From Clostridium_AD sp050717545 (GTDB taxonomy: Bacteria; Bacillota; Clostridia; Clostridiales; Clostridiaceae), in NCBI RefSeq assembly GCF_050717545.1, contig NZ_JBOITN010000044.1, positions 15,791 to 79,790 of the forward strand: a stretch of DNA of 64,000 bases. The letters run 5' to 3'. The notes beneath the pieces were generated by a model, which was not told the DNA's origin, did not search any database, and worked only from the letters and a program-made list of their open reading frames with translations. The translations under genes were made by a program, and so were the position numbers. Below are positions 34,399-41,618 of the stretch, piece by piece. Each line of letters begins with the position of its first letter. Position 1 is the stretch's first letter.

Positions 34399-35532
34399 AT
34401 GGCGAAAAATTATGGAGTTATATGTTATGGTCACAATAGTATTTATGTTGATGACTATTTTCAAAATAATTATAAGAAAAGAAAATTTCATGTTAAATAC
34501 AGCATTCCTGGCGGAGGAGTTAATGACGAAACAGGAATTTTACTTTTAATAGCAGGGTACGGTGCACAATGTAATTCAAATGTATACAAAAAAATGCGAA
34601 GTGAATTCGCTGATAAATACAATCTCGTAACCATTCAATGTGATTATTTTGGATATGAATATATGCAAGCAGGTTTAGAAGATATTACGGTAGAAAACAT
34701 AGATTTAATAAGATTAAACATTAGCACAACAAATGAGAACGCTAAAAGAATTTATTCAAATAATAAATTGAATGTAAATGAATTTCTAAATACTGATTTG
34801 AAATATAAAAATGAAATTATAGTCAATAGCAATTTGCATGAATCCATAGAGAATTTTAATGATATGGGGGTAATGCAAGCTTTAGATAACATTGTTGCAA
34901 CTATTAAGGTCATAAAATACTTACAAAGGAAGAAACTTAATTTTAATACTAATAAGATAATTATTATGGGAAACTCTCATGGTAGCTACTTAGGCTATTT
35001 ATGCAACATGATGTCTAGAGGATTATACACACATCTATTAGATAATTCTGCTTGGATATACCCGGTGTATTGTAATAATATTAGATATTTAATAAGAACT
35101 AAAGGAAATTCCGTATTAGTAGTTAAATATGACTATAAAATAAGAACTGCAAGATCGCCTCTAAAAGGATTGAGAATTAAAAATCTATATGAGAAAGTTG
35201 AAAACAAATGTAAAATAGTAGTTTATCACGGAGAAAATGATAGCTTGATAACTGCAAAGGATAAATACGCAGCTGTAAAGGATATTCCAAACCTTATATT
35301 TAACTTAATTAAAAAAAAGGATATTGATAATGTGATTTTTAAATCTACTATTCATGGCTTAGATGCAGATTTTCCAAAATTGTTTGAAAAGTTCTATAAA
35401 AGTCACTGTAATAGTATTTTCTTAAATAGTAAATTAAATATAGATAGTAATATTAGAATACCAGGTGGATTTTTATTAGATTATAGTTCCGGATTACCAC
35501 AGTTAATAAAAGATAATATATATAATTTATGA
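34399..35532 (+). CDS. DUF2920 family alpha/beta-hydrolase-like protein
   Basis: A 377-residue protein of the DUF2920 type, which I associate with Campylobacter flagellar glycosylation loci and some clostridia. It shows an alpha/beta-hydrolase layout: LLLIAGYGAQCNSNVYK (oxyanion region), the nucleophile elbow IMGNSHGSYLGY with S193, an acidic residue in YHGENDSLI and a His in IHGLDADF. No signal peptide is present, so it acts in the cytoplasm. The biochemical activity is not known; the setting suggests modification or processing of the nonulosonate or its carrier. It is the first gene of the plus-strand cluster and lies 12 bases before the next. Confidence 0.75.
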   Translation: MAKNYGVICYGHNSIYVDDYFQNNYKKRKFHVKYSIPGGGVNDETGILLLIAGYGAQCNSNVYKKMRSEFADKYNLVTIQCDYFGYEYMQAGLEDITVENIDLIRLNISTTNENAKRIYSNNKLNVNEFLNTDLKYKNEIIVNSNLHESIENFNDMGVMQALDNIVATIKVIKYLQRKKLNFNTNKIIIMGNSHGSYLGYLCNMMSRGLYTHLLDNSAWIYPVYCNNIRYLIRTKGNSVLVVKYDYKIRTARSPLKGLRIKNLYEKVENKCKIVVYHGENDSLITAKDKYAAVKDIPNLIFNLIKKKDIDNVIFKSTIHGLDADFPKLFEKFYKSHCNSIFLNSKLNIDSNIRIPGGFLLDYSSGLPQLIKDNIYNL

Positions 35533-35544
35533 GGAGGTTAAAAC

Positions 35545-35844
35545 ATGTGCGCAGTAGTGAGAAAATTTTTAACTGGATATGAGTTAGCTAAAAATGAAAC
35601 TATTGATCTTGATTTTTGTTTTTCTAAAGAGAAATACTTTCTATTAACAGGAATTGTTTTTAACCCTATAGGAGAACCACTACCATCTGCAGCGTTAGAG
35701 GTTACGCTAATAAATATGAAATATAATCCTCCTAAAGAAAATAATATAGGAGTAACTTTTTCGCAACCAGATGGAAGCTATGGTATATCTCTTCCATTAA
35801 AATCAAGATGTTTTTACAGAATTACTGTTTATTCTCCAGGATAA
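35545..35844 (+). CDS. Small beta-sandwich (carboxypeptidase-regulatory/TTR-like) protein, Met-Cys start
   Basis: A 99-residue protein. The N-terminal 25 residues begin Met-Cys and hold a second Cys (LDFCFSKEKY). The rest fits a small CarboxypepD_reg or transthyretin-like beta-sandwich: FLLTGIVFNPIGEPLPSAAL, a variable loop, then FSQPDGSYGISLPL and the end FYRITVYSP. It has no signal peptide, sortase motif or membrane helix, so it could be an intracellularly assembled spore-surface subunit. GAGGAGG supports the ATG. Related proteins occur at 38378 and 38771, and a Ser/Thr-rich one at 36081. Structural role is inference. Confidence 0.7.
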   Translation: MCAVVRKFLTGYELAKNETIDLDFCFSKEKYFLLTGIVFNPIGEPLPSAALEVTLINMKYNPPKENNIGVTFSQPDGSYGISLPLKSRCFYRITVYSPG

Positions 35845-36080
35845 ATAGAGATTGTAGACTAAATACTTAATAGTTTACTATAAAATATAATAATAATTTT
35901 TAGCATGACCAGTAACAAAAAACTATCAGATTTATATACTATATTGTATATGTTTCAATTCTAGAATCAACTTTAGAATTGTTAAAAAAGATTCATTTAA
36001 AAAGTAAAGTAATTGTAGAAATATTATTGAGACGTATATATTATAAAGATAAAAAATAAATTGATAAGGGGAATAAATGT

Positions 36081-36368
36081 ATGGCAAATTATAGACCCAG
36101 AACAAAAGCAATACTTGCAACAGTAGTTGACTCAGGAACAATGGTTGTGCAAAATATATCTACGTCAGCTTGGGTAATGGCACTATTAAAAGGAACAGCT
36201 TTATCACCAACTGGTACAGCAATGGCTAGTGGAGCAGTTGCTGTTTGGGAAAGTACAAATCCAACAAGTACTTCAGCTAATCATACAACATTTACAGATG
36301 GCCAAGGAAGATATGGAGTTACTGTTAAAGCTAATGTTGCATTAAAAATTAAATTTTACGGCAAGTAA
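36081..36368 (+). CDS. Ser/Thr-rich small beta-sandwich protein, candidate glycosylation substrate
   Basis: A 95-residue protein rich in Ser, Thr and Ala, with few charges: an ILATVVDSGTMVVQNISTSA segment, then LLKGTALSPTGTAMASGAV, STNPTSTSANHTTF and TDGQGRYGVTVKANVALKI. The last part has the same DGxGxYxV strand-turn as its neighbours, so it is likely a variant of the same fold. The dense Ser/Thr clusters make it the best candidate acceptor for the MAF-type transferase encoded next. A 236-base gap before it has no gene. AGGGGA lies upstream of ATG 36081, and a hairpin follows the stop. Function is inferred from composition and position. Confidence 0.7.
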   Translation: MANYRPRTKAILATVVDSGTMVVQNISTSAWVMALLKGTALSPTGTAMASGAVAVWESTNPTSTSANHTTFTDGQGRYGVTVKANVALKIKFYGK

Positions 36369-36384
36369 TAAAAAACTAATAAAT

Positions 36385-36405
36385 GGATGGGATTTTATCC
36401 CATCC
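36385..36405 (+). terminator. Hairpin between the small surface gene and the MAF gene
   Basis: GGATGGGA and TCCCATCC form a perfect eight-base stem with a five-base loop. No T run follows, so it may protect the 3' end or lower read-through into the transferase gene. Confidence 0.45.
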
Positions 36406-36429
36406 TCGTTATATAAAAAGGGGAAATTT

Positions 36430-38163
36430 ATGAGAAGATATAAAACATTAGATGGTCATTATGTCTCTAAAATAAAAAAGGATAATGTTGACTACTTTTT
36501 AGGGAATCGAGGAAATTATCAAGAAGATATAGATAACCTGATAAAAAATGTATCTGACTTAAGATTTGATTCCATTATCATTATATTTGGTCTTGATACG
36601 GGAGAATACCTTATTGATTTATATAAGCTAATGTGTGATAAAAATAAAGTAGTAATTTTTGAACCTAATAAAGAAATTTTTTTAAAAAATAAGAAAATAT
36701 CTAATGAAAAGGTAGCACTTGTTTTCTTCGAAGAAGATAAAATTAAAAGTCAATTATATTCCTTTATAAATTCCTCAAGTTTTAATAATTTATATGTACA
36801 CGCATTTGGTAATTATAGTGAAATATATGAGGAAGAATATAATTTCTTTATAGAGACTTTAGATTGTGCCTTCCATACTGCATCGTCTAGTATAACTATT
36901 TCTAATAGATTTAGAGAGGTTTTTATTAAAAATTTAATATGTAATTTGGATATTATAAATCAGTCCACTGGTATAAATAGCTTTGAGGGAAAGAACAAGA
37001 ATGTACCCGCCTTTATTGTGTCAGCAGGACCTTCATTAGAAAAGAATATAGAGGATATGGTTAAGAATAAGGAGTTAGTTGAAAAGTCTATCGTTGTAGC
37101 TGGGAGTAGAACCTTAAAGACTCTTTTAGAAAATGGAATAAAACCAGATCTTTTAGTATCAATTGATCCAATAGACGATAATTATGAAATGATGAAGGAA
37201 TATTTAGATTGTGATACACCTTTGGTTTTCTATGAATATAGTAATAGAAAAATCCTTAAAGATTATAAAGGAGAAAAAATATATTTATCAACATTACTTT
37301 CAAAAATTATAGAAGAACTTAATACCTTAAAGGGTACGTACCTTGGAGGATCAGTCGCACATACCTGTGTGGATATAGCTCGTACTTTAGGGTGCAATCC
37401 AATAATTTTAGTGGGACAAGATCTTGCATATACCTATAATAAGCATCATTCACAATCAGCAACTTTTAAAATAGATAACAACTTAAACCTTATGGCAGCT
37501 ACTATTGTAAAAGATGTATATGGAAATGATATTAAAACTACTGCAACATTAAATCAGTTTAGGAAAAAATTAGAAGAATATATTGAAACAGATACAAAAA
37601 CAAATACTACAAAGTATATAAATGCTTCTTATGGAGCTGATATTATTGGAGCTGATCATTTAGAGTTAAATGAAGTTTTTAAACTTAATATATTTTATAA
37701 CGTTAAGGAGTGTTTTGAAGCCTCTAGAGATATAAATATAGATTCAAAAGCAGTAATAAGTAGTATTTTAGATTATATAGATTTCTCTACTAGTAACGCA
37801 GAGAGTGGGGAAAATTTATGTATAGAGCTATCCCAATGTGATGACAATAAATCCTTAGTTGACATAGATGACGATGATGAAGAGCTACAAAAGTTTCTTG
37901 AAATCCTTGAAATAATCAATAATTTTGAGGTCTCACCAGAAAATGCATTTTTAGGAGGATATTTTAATAAATTTATTTTTGATATTAAGCAATTAAAGTT
38001 TAGTATGTATGCAAAGGACTATGATAGATTAACATCAAATTTAAAGTATCAAAGCCAATGCTTCCTATTATATTTTAAAGAAATGAAAAAAATGTTAAAA
38101 GAAGTACAACAGTTAATTATAGAAACAGTAACAAAATCTAATGAAAGTCATAATATAAAATAG
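36430..38163 (+). CDS. MAF-type nonulosonate glycosyltransferase (DUF115)
   Basis: A 577-residue protein of the motility accessory factor family. The central DUF115/MAF domain (about 190-350) shows VPAFIVSAGPSLEKNIEDM, LVSIDPIDDNYEMM and LGGSVAHTCVDIARTLGCNP followed by VGQDLAYT. MAF proteins transfer pseudaminic or legionaminic acid from CMP-sugar to Ser/Thr of flagellin in the cytoplasm. Here the CMP-legionaminate operon is adjacent but no flagellin is, and the gene is surrounded by small beta-sandwich proteins. I infer that these are its acceptors. GGGG lies before ATG 36430. The C-terminal 140 residues are helical and acidic. Confidence 0.85.
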   Translation: MRRYKTLDGHYVSKIKKDNVDYFLGNRGNYQEDIDNLIKNVSDLRFDSIIIIFGLDTGEYLIDLYKLMCDKNKVVIFEPNKEIFLKNKKISNEKVALVFFEEDKIKSQLYSFINSSSFNNLYVHAFGNYSEIYEEEYNFFIETLDCAFHTASSSITISNRFREVFIKNLICNLDIINQSTGINSFEGKNKNVPAFIVSAGPSLEKNIEDMVKNKELVEKSIVVAGSRTLKTLLENGIKPDLLVSIDPIDDNYEMMKEYLDCDTPLVFYEYSNRKILKDYKGEKIYLSTLLSKIIEELNTLKGTYLGGSVAHTCVDIARTLGCNPIILVGQDLAYTYNKHHSQSATFKIDNNLNLMAATIVKDVYGNDIKTTATLNQFRKKLEEYIETDTKTNTTKYINASYGADIIGADHLELNEVFKLNIFYNVKECFEASRDINIDSKAVISSILDYIDFSTSNAESGENLCIELSQCDDNKSLVDIDDDDEELQKFLEILEIINNFEVSPENAFLGGYFNKFIFDIKQLKFSMYAKDYDRLTSNLKYQSQCFLLYFKEMKKMLKEVQQLIIETVTKSNESHNIK

Positions 38164-38192
38164 AAAATAAATTTTAAAATCTGGAGGGTATT

Positions 38193-38357
38193 ATGGAAAA
38201 GGAAATAGATGGAAAAGTATACAAAGATGTCCCCGTTGTTAAAATGATAATTAATGGGAAAGAAATTTATGGCAATGTGATTTCAGCAGAGGATGCCTCA
38301 GATGATACTATAACAGCAACTATAATAACTAAGCCCGAAGAAGAAAATAAAAAGTAA
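38193..38357 (+). CDS. 54-residue protein in the surface cluster
   Basis: ATG 38193 follows GGAGGG at ideal spacing, and the frame runs 54 codons to TAA at 38355-38357. The protein is small and acidic at the end. It has VYKDVPVVKMIINGKEIYGN followed by VISAEDASDDTITATIITKP, a pattern of short strands. It has no signal peptide or Cys. It sits between the MAF gene and the Asn-rich surface protein, 29 bases from the first, in the same direction. I do not recognise it. A minor structural or adaptor subunit would fit the setting. Confidence 0.65.
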   Translation: MEKEIDGKVYKDVPVVKMIINGKEIYGNVISAEDASDDTITATIITKPEEENKK

Positions 38358-38377
38358 TTACGATTACTTTAAAGTAA

Positions 38378-38686
38378 ATGAGCAATAATAATAATAATAA
38401 TTGCATTTTAATTAGAGGCAAATCCTTAAACCCATGTGAAAAAAATATATTGAATTTAATTCTAAACGTACAGAAAAGTACTCTTATAAAGGGAACTGTT
38501 TATGCATACAAATGCGTTCCAAGTGTTGGTGCTTCAATAAAAGTTGTTGAGATAAACCCATTAAATAAGGAAAGAAAAATATTAGGATACACCTATACTG
38601 ATGACAAAGGTGAATATCAATTTAAGGTGATACCAATATCTTATATGATATATGAATTCACAGCATATTCTCCCTTGAAACTGTAA
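38378..38686 (+). CDS. Small beta-sandwich protein with Asn-repeat N-terminus
   Basis: A 102-residue protein whose start, MSNNNNNNC, is written by six AAT triplets in a row. After about 35 residues with two Cys comes a carboxypeptidase-regulatory-like fold: TLIKGTVYAYKCVPSVGASI, a loop, GYTYTDDKGEYQFKVIPI and the end YEFTAYSPLKL. The same KGxV...GAxI...DxxGxYxF...YSP order is seen in the protein at 35545. The ribosome binding site is weak, so translation may be coupled to the 54-residue gene 20 bases upstream. It has no export signal. It is probably a structural subunit. Confidence 0.7.
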   Translation: MSNNNNNNCILIRGKSLNPCEKNILNLILNVQKSTLIKGTVYAYKCVPSVGASIKVVEINPLNKERKILGYTYTDDKGEYQFKVIPISYMIYEFTAYSPLKL

Positions 38687-38770
38687 TATTTGTAGGAAGG
38701 CAACAATTGTTGAATATGACTAAATAGTTGGAGACTTTGTACGTTGTAGATAGTATTAAGGGGGGAATAT

Positions 38771-39082
38771 GTGTGTAGTAACCAAAAATCACTTAGTGTA
38801 ACCTATTATATTAATGGACAAAAATATTCATATTCTTATTGGAGCGCTGCTAAAAGAAAAATCCCAGTTATTTTATCAGGAAAAGTTGTAGATTTAAATG
38901 GGAATAGTATAGCGGGTGTTATTATTGAAGTTAAAAAACTTGATTACAATTATACTCCATGTAAAATAACTGATTTATGTTATACAATGTCCAAGGAAGA
39001 TGGAGCATACTGTATATGTCTCCAAAAGCAATGTAATGTTGATTATAAGCTATGCATGTTTCCTCCTTTAATAAGAGATTAG
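38771..39082 (+). CDS. Cys-rich small beta-sandwich protein, Met-Cys start
   Basis: A 103-residue protein read from GTG 38771 after a run of six G. It has six Cys and ends in a Cys-rich stretch. The fold pattern is VILSGKVVDLNGNSIAGVII, then YTMSKEDGAYCICLQKQ and a short tail, matching the small proteins at 35545 and 38378. An ATG two bases upstream opens another frame that stops after ten codons; curiously it reads MCVVTK, like MCAVVRK at 35545, but the GTG frame gives the full domain. The many Cys suggest disulfide cross-linking outside the mother cell. No signal peptide is present. Confidence 0.65.
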   Translation: MCSNQKSLSVTYYINGQKYSYSYWSAAKRKIPVILSGKVVDLNGNSIAGVIIEVKKLDYNYTPCKITDLCYTMSKEDGAYCICLQKQCNVDYKLCMFPPLIRD

Positions 39083-39147
39083 TAGTCGATCCTTAAATCA
39101 AAACCGATTTATATAATATTTAGTAATAAAAATGGAGTGTAAATATT

Positions 39148-40194
39148 ATGGATATAAGTAAAGTTTTAATAAACAAAGAAATTTCAATTAGAGACGCAAT
39201 TGAAAAGTTAGATAAGAGTACAAAAAGAATAGCCCTAGTAATAGAAGATACCAAATTAATTGGAGTAGTTACTGATGGTGATATAAGAAGATGGATACTA
39301 AAAAACGGGGATATTTCCTTAAAGGTAGAGCTTATAATGAATCACTCACCAATAGTTTTAACACATACTAATATACATCATGCAAATGAAATCATGATGA
39401 GTAAGCATATTGAAGCAATTCCTATTGTAAATGAAAATAAAGAGGTTGTGGATATAGTTTTTTGGAATGACCTTTATCATAAGAAATTTAACTATACTAA
39501 TATTAATAATATTGCTGTGGTTATTATGGCCGGTGGAAAAGGAACAAGACTTAAGCCATATTCTACTATTATACCAAAGGGATTATTACCCATAGGAGAT
39601 ATACCGATAATAGAGAGGATTATAAATAAGTTTTTGGAGTATGATTTTAATGATTATTATCTTACTATAAATTATAAAAAAGAGATAGTTAAGGCCTATT
39701 TTAATGAAGCAGGTCCATATAATATTTCGTTTATAGAAGAGAGTAAACCCCTTGGTACAGCAGGCAGTCTAACCCTTTTAAAGAATACATTGAAAAATAG
39801 TTTTTTTGTAACTAATTGTGACATATTAGTTAACACAAATTATTCTAAGGTTGTGGAGTATCATAAGGAGCATAATTATAAAATTACAGTGGTGGTAGCC
39901 CTTAAAGACTATATAATTCCATATGGAGTTTTTAAACTGAATGAAAATGGTAAAATAGACTCATTAATGGAAAAACCTAAATATGAGTTTTTAGTAAATA
40001 TAGGCATGTATTTGTTAGAACCAGAGGTACTTAAATATATTCCGGAAGATACTTGTTTTGATATGACAGAACTAATTACAAGGAGTATAGAAAAGGGAGA
40101 ATCAGTAGGCGTATATCCTATCAGTGATAATGACTGGCTAGACATGGGTGAATTTAAGTCAATGGAAAATATGGTAGAAAAACTAAATATATAA
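39148..40194 (+). CDS. CBS-domain nucleotidyltransferase (PtmE-like, GlcN-1-P guanylyltransferase role)
   Basis: A 348-residue protein with two CBS motifs (about 1-115, with GVVTDGDIRRWIL in the first) and a nucleotidyltransferase domain from residue 125 (VVIMAGGKGTRLKPYS, then PKGLLPIGD). This is the architecture of Campylobacter PtmE, which makes GDP-glucosamine for the legionaminate pathway. Its presence beside legB-legF supports a GDP-sugar route to legionaminate. Other sugar-1-phosphate nucleotidyltransferases have the same fold, so the substrate is inferred. It is the last gene of the plus-strand cluster, with a hairpin after the stop. Confidence 0.83.
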   Translation: MDISKVLINKEISIRDAIEKLDKSTKRIALVIEDTKLIGVVTDGDIRRWILKNGDISLKVELIMNHSPIVLTHTNIHHANEIMMSKHIEAIPIVNENKEVVDIVFWNDLYHKKFNYTNINNIAVVIMAGGKGTRLKPYSTIIPKGLLPIGDIPIIERIINKFLEYDFNDYYLTINYKKEIVKAYFNEAGPYNISFIEESKPLGTAGSLTLLKNTLKNSFFVTNCDILVNTNYSKVVEYHKEHNYKITVVVALKDYIIPYGVFKLNENGKIDSLMEKPKYEFLVNIGMYLLEPEVLKYIPEDTCFDMTELITRSIEKGESVGVYPISDNDWLDMGEFKSMENMVEKLNI

Positions 40195-40202
40195 AGAAGC
40201 AA

Positions 40203-40241
40203 CAAACAGAAATTGGGAACTGCGTTACCAATTTTTGTTTG
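40203..40241 (+). terminator. Hairpin terminator after the PtmE-like gene
   Basis: CAAACAGAAATTGG pairs with CCAATTTTTGTTTG (13 of 14 bases) around an 11-base loop, nine bases after the stop at 40194. The T-rich strand is inside the stem. Confidence 0.5.
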
Positions 40242-40479
40242 ATAATATCCCTCCTCATATATTTTAGTTATATATGGATTCTTATGTGATTTTCTAATAG
40301 GAAGATTTTTATCCTCATCATACAAAGCTTTTGCTCTTTCCTCTTGAAAATTAATTTTTTCCACTCGTTGTCTTTCCAACCTCAACTTCCAAGATACCCG
40401 CGAATCTTTCTAAAATGTCCTGTGCTCCTTTTACATAACACGCAGTTGCCAAGGCATACCTTAAATATATTTTATTCAT
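40235..40479 (-). pseudogene. Fused scar of hydrogenase genes (NuoE-like start, [FeFe]-hydrogenase tail)
   Basis: A minus-strand frame from ATG 40479 to TAA 40351-40353 gives 42 residues with TACYVKGAQDILERF and LEVEVGKTT. These match the thioredoxin-like [2Fe-2S] subunit (NuoE/HydC type) of electron-bifurcating hydrogenases. In another frame, about 40385 down to 40240, the text RAKALYDEDKNLPIRKSHKN and PYITKIYEE matches the C-terminal end of the [FeFe]-hydrogenase catalytic subunit. The two belong to first and last genes of one operon, so a large deletion with frameshift probably joined them. No function remains. Confidence 0.65.
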
Positions 40480-40552
40480 TATATAGCTTGGGCGTTAATT
40501 TAATATCAATTTATAATTTTATAATACAATTTTTTATCCCCTACGCAAACAT

Positions 40553-40587
40553 AAAGTGATAGAATATTAACAATATTCTATCACTTT
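40553..40587. terminator. Terminator of the carbonic anhydrase-like gene
   Basis: AAAGTGATAGAATATT and its complement form a 16-base perfect stem with a three-base loop, 41 bases after the minus-strand stop at 40628. Confidence 0.7.
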
Positions 40588-40627
40588 ATTCGACTATATC
40601 TATATATATTGCCTTAAGATACTATCT

Positions 40628-41338
40628 TCATGATTTATTTTCTAAGTTTTTAAAAGTGTCCCTATTACAACAAATACCACAACTACATCTGGTATCACCA
40701 AACTTTAGAGAATAAGCTTGTGAAAGTTCAACATTAGATTTAATTACTCCTTTAGCGAATTCTTCATTGCTTTGTGCTACCAGTCCTAAAGCATTTGCTT
40801 TTTCTTGAGTGTTTATTATTGCTCCTGCAGGAACATATCTGTTAGCGTGAATCCTTACTCCATCAGTAACAATAGCTGCCAAATCAATATAACAACCATC
40901 TTCCACAATAGCATTAAAAACAATGGCATTAAATCCAACAAAAGTATTATTTCCAATAATGCATGGACCATGAACTAAAGCTCCATGAGCAATACTAACC
41001 TCATTTCCTATATAAATAGAATACTCTTTTTTATCTACAGTAAATTTCATATCTTTTAATCCGTGTAATATTACTCCATCTTGAATATTAGTTTTAAATC
41101 CAATATAAAATGGTGTACCTTCATCAGCTCTAAGCGTTGCATTACATCCAATAAATACATCTTTACAGATTATCACATCACCTATAATGCTAGAGAAAGG
41201 ACCTATGAACGCAGTTTTATCAATACTAGGATATATACTAATAGAATTAAAAGATGTAGGCGGATTACTACTAACAAAATATGAATATACATTGATTGGA
41301 CCTATAGGCTTATATTTAACGGTTTTATATTTACTCAT
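40628..41338 (-). CDS. Gamma-class carbonic anhydrase-like hexapeptide protein
   Basis: A 236-residue left-handed beta-helix protein with hexapeptide repeats from about residue 40 to 175. The metal-site pattern of gamma-carbonic anhydrases is present: NIQDGVILHGL gives one His and VSIAHGALVHGPCIIGNN gives two more. A helical C-terminus follows and ends with a Cys cluster (CSCGICCN) not typical of the family, perhaps another metal site. It would hydrate CO2 or have a related role; some family members are not active. The gene is between two pseudogenes, on the minus strand, with a terminator after it and no obvious operon partner. Confidence 0.8.
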   Translation of the reverse strand: MSKYKTVKYKPIGPINVYSYFVSSNPPTSFNSISIYPSIDKTAFIGPFSSIIGDVIICKDVFIGCNATLRADEGTPFYIGFKTNIQDGVILHGLKDMKFTVDKKEYSIYIGNEVSIAHGALVHGPCIIGNNTFVGFNAIVFNAIVEDGCYIDLAAIVTDGVRIHANRYVPAGAIINTQEKANALGLVAQSNEEFAKGVIKSNVELSQAYSLKFGDTRCSCGICCNRDTFKNLENKS

Positions 41339-41422
41339 AATATCGCTCCCAAATGTTTGATACTATATTATACGTATTCTTTAAACTAATTGTGAAAAAA
41401 ATATTTAGAAATCTTTGTTGTT

Positions 41423-41472
41423 AAAGAAAAGCTTATCGAACAGATTGCTATTTGTTCGATAAGCTTTTCTTT
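41423..41472. terminator. Orphan 20-base perfect hairpin
   Basis: AAAGAAAAGCTTATCGAACA pairs perfectly with its complement across a ten-base loop. On the plus strand it is followed by a T-rich stretch, but no plus-strand gene precedes it. It may be the terminator of a lost gene. The rest of 41339-41618 has only a 25-codon frame at 41511-41588 that could be a gene tail. Confidence 0.55.
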
Positions 41473-41618
41473 ATTTTCTTTTAAAATTATCTAATTAATC
41501 CATTATAATAATGGGTTCGCCAACTGAGCTTAGTGATTTTCATGGTATATTTAATGGAAATTTAAGTAGAATAAGAGTAGACTTATAAATAATAATAAGA
41601 TTGGAGTGTGATTTAATA

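Noticed and set aside
35932..36141. Minus-strand frame of 69 codons, Leu/Tyr-rich
   Set aside because: Low-complexity translation of AT-rich spacer, overlaps the Ser/Thr-rich gene, and has no ribosome binding site.
38769..38801. Alternative ATG two bases before the GTG start of the Cys-rich gene
   Set aside because: It stops after ten codons, while the GTG frame gives a complete domain. The MCVVTK resemblance to a neighbour is noted but is probably chance.
39909..40385. Long minus-strand frame of 158 codons opposite the PtmE-like gene
   Set aside because: Only its first 45 codons carry hydrogenase-like sequence; the rest is antisense to the well-supported nucleotidyltransferase. It is a remnant running into noise.
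41511..41588. 25-codon frame (MGSPTELSDFHGIFNGNLSR...) before the TspO-like pseudogene
   Set aside because: It could be the tail of a lost gene, but I cannot match it to a family, and there is no binding site.
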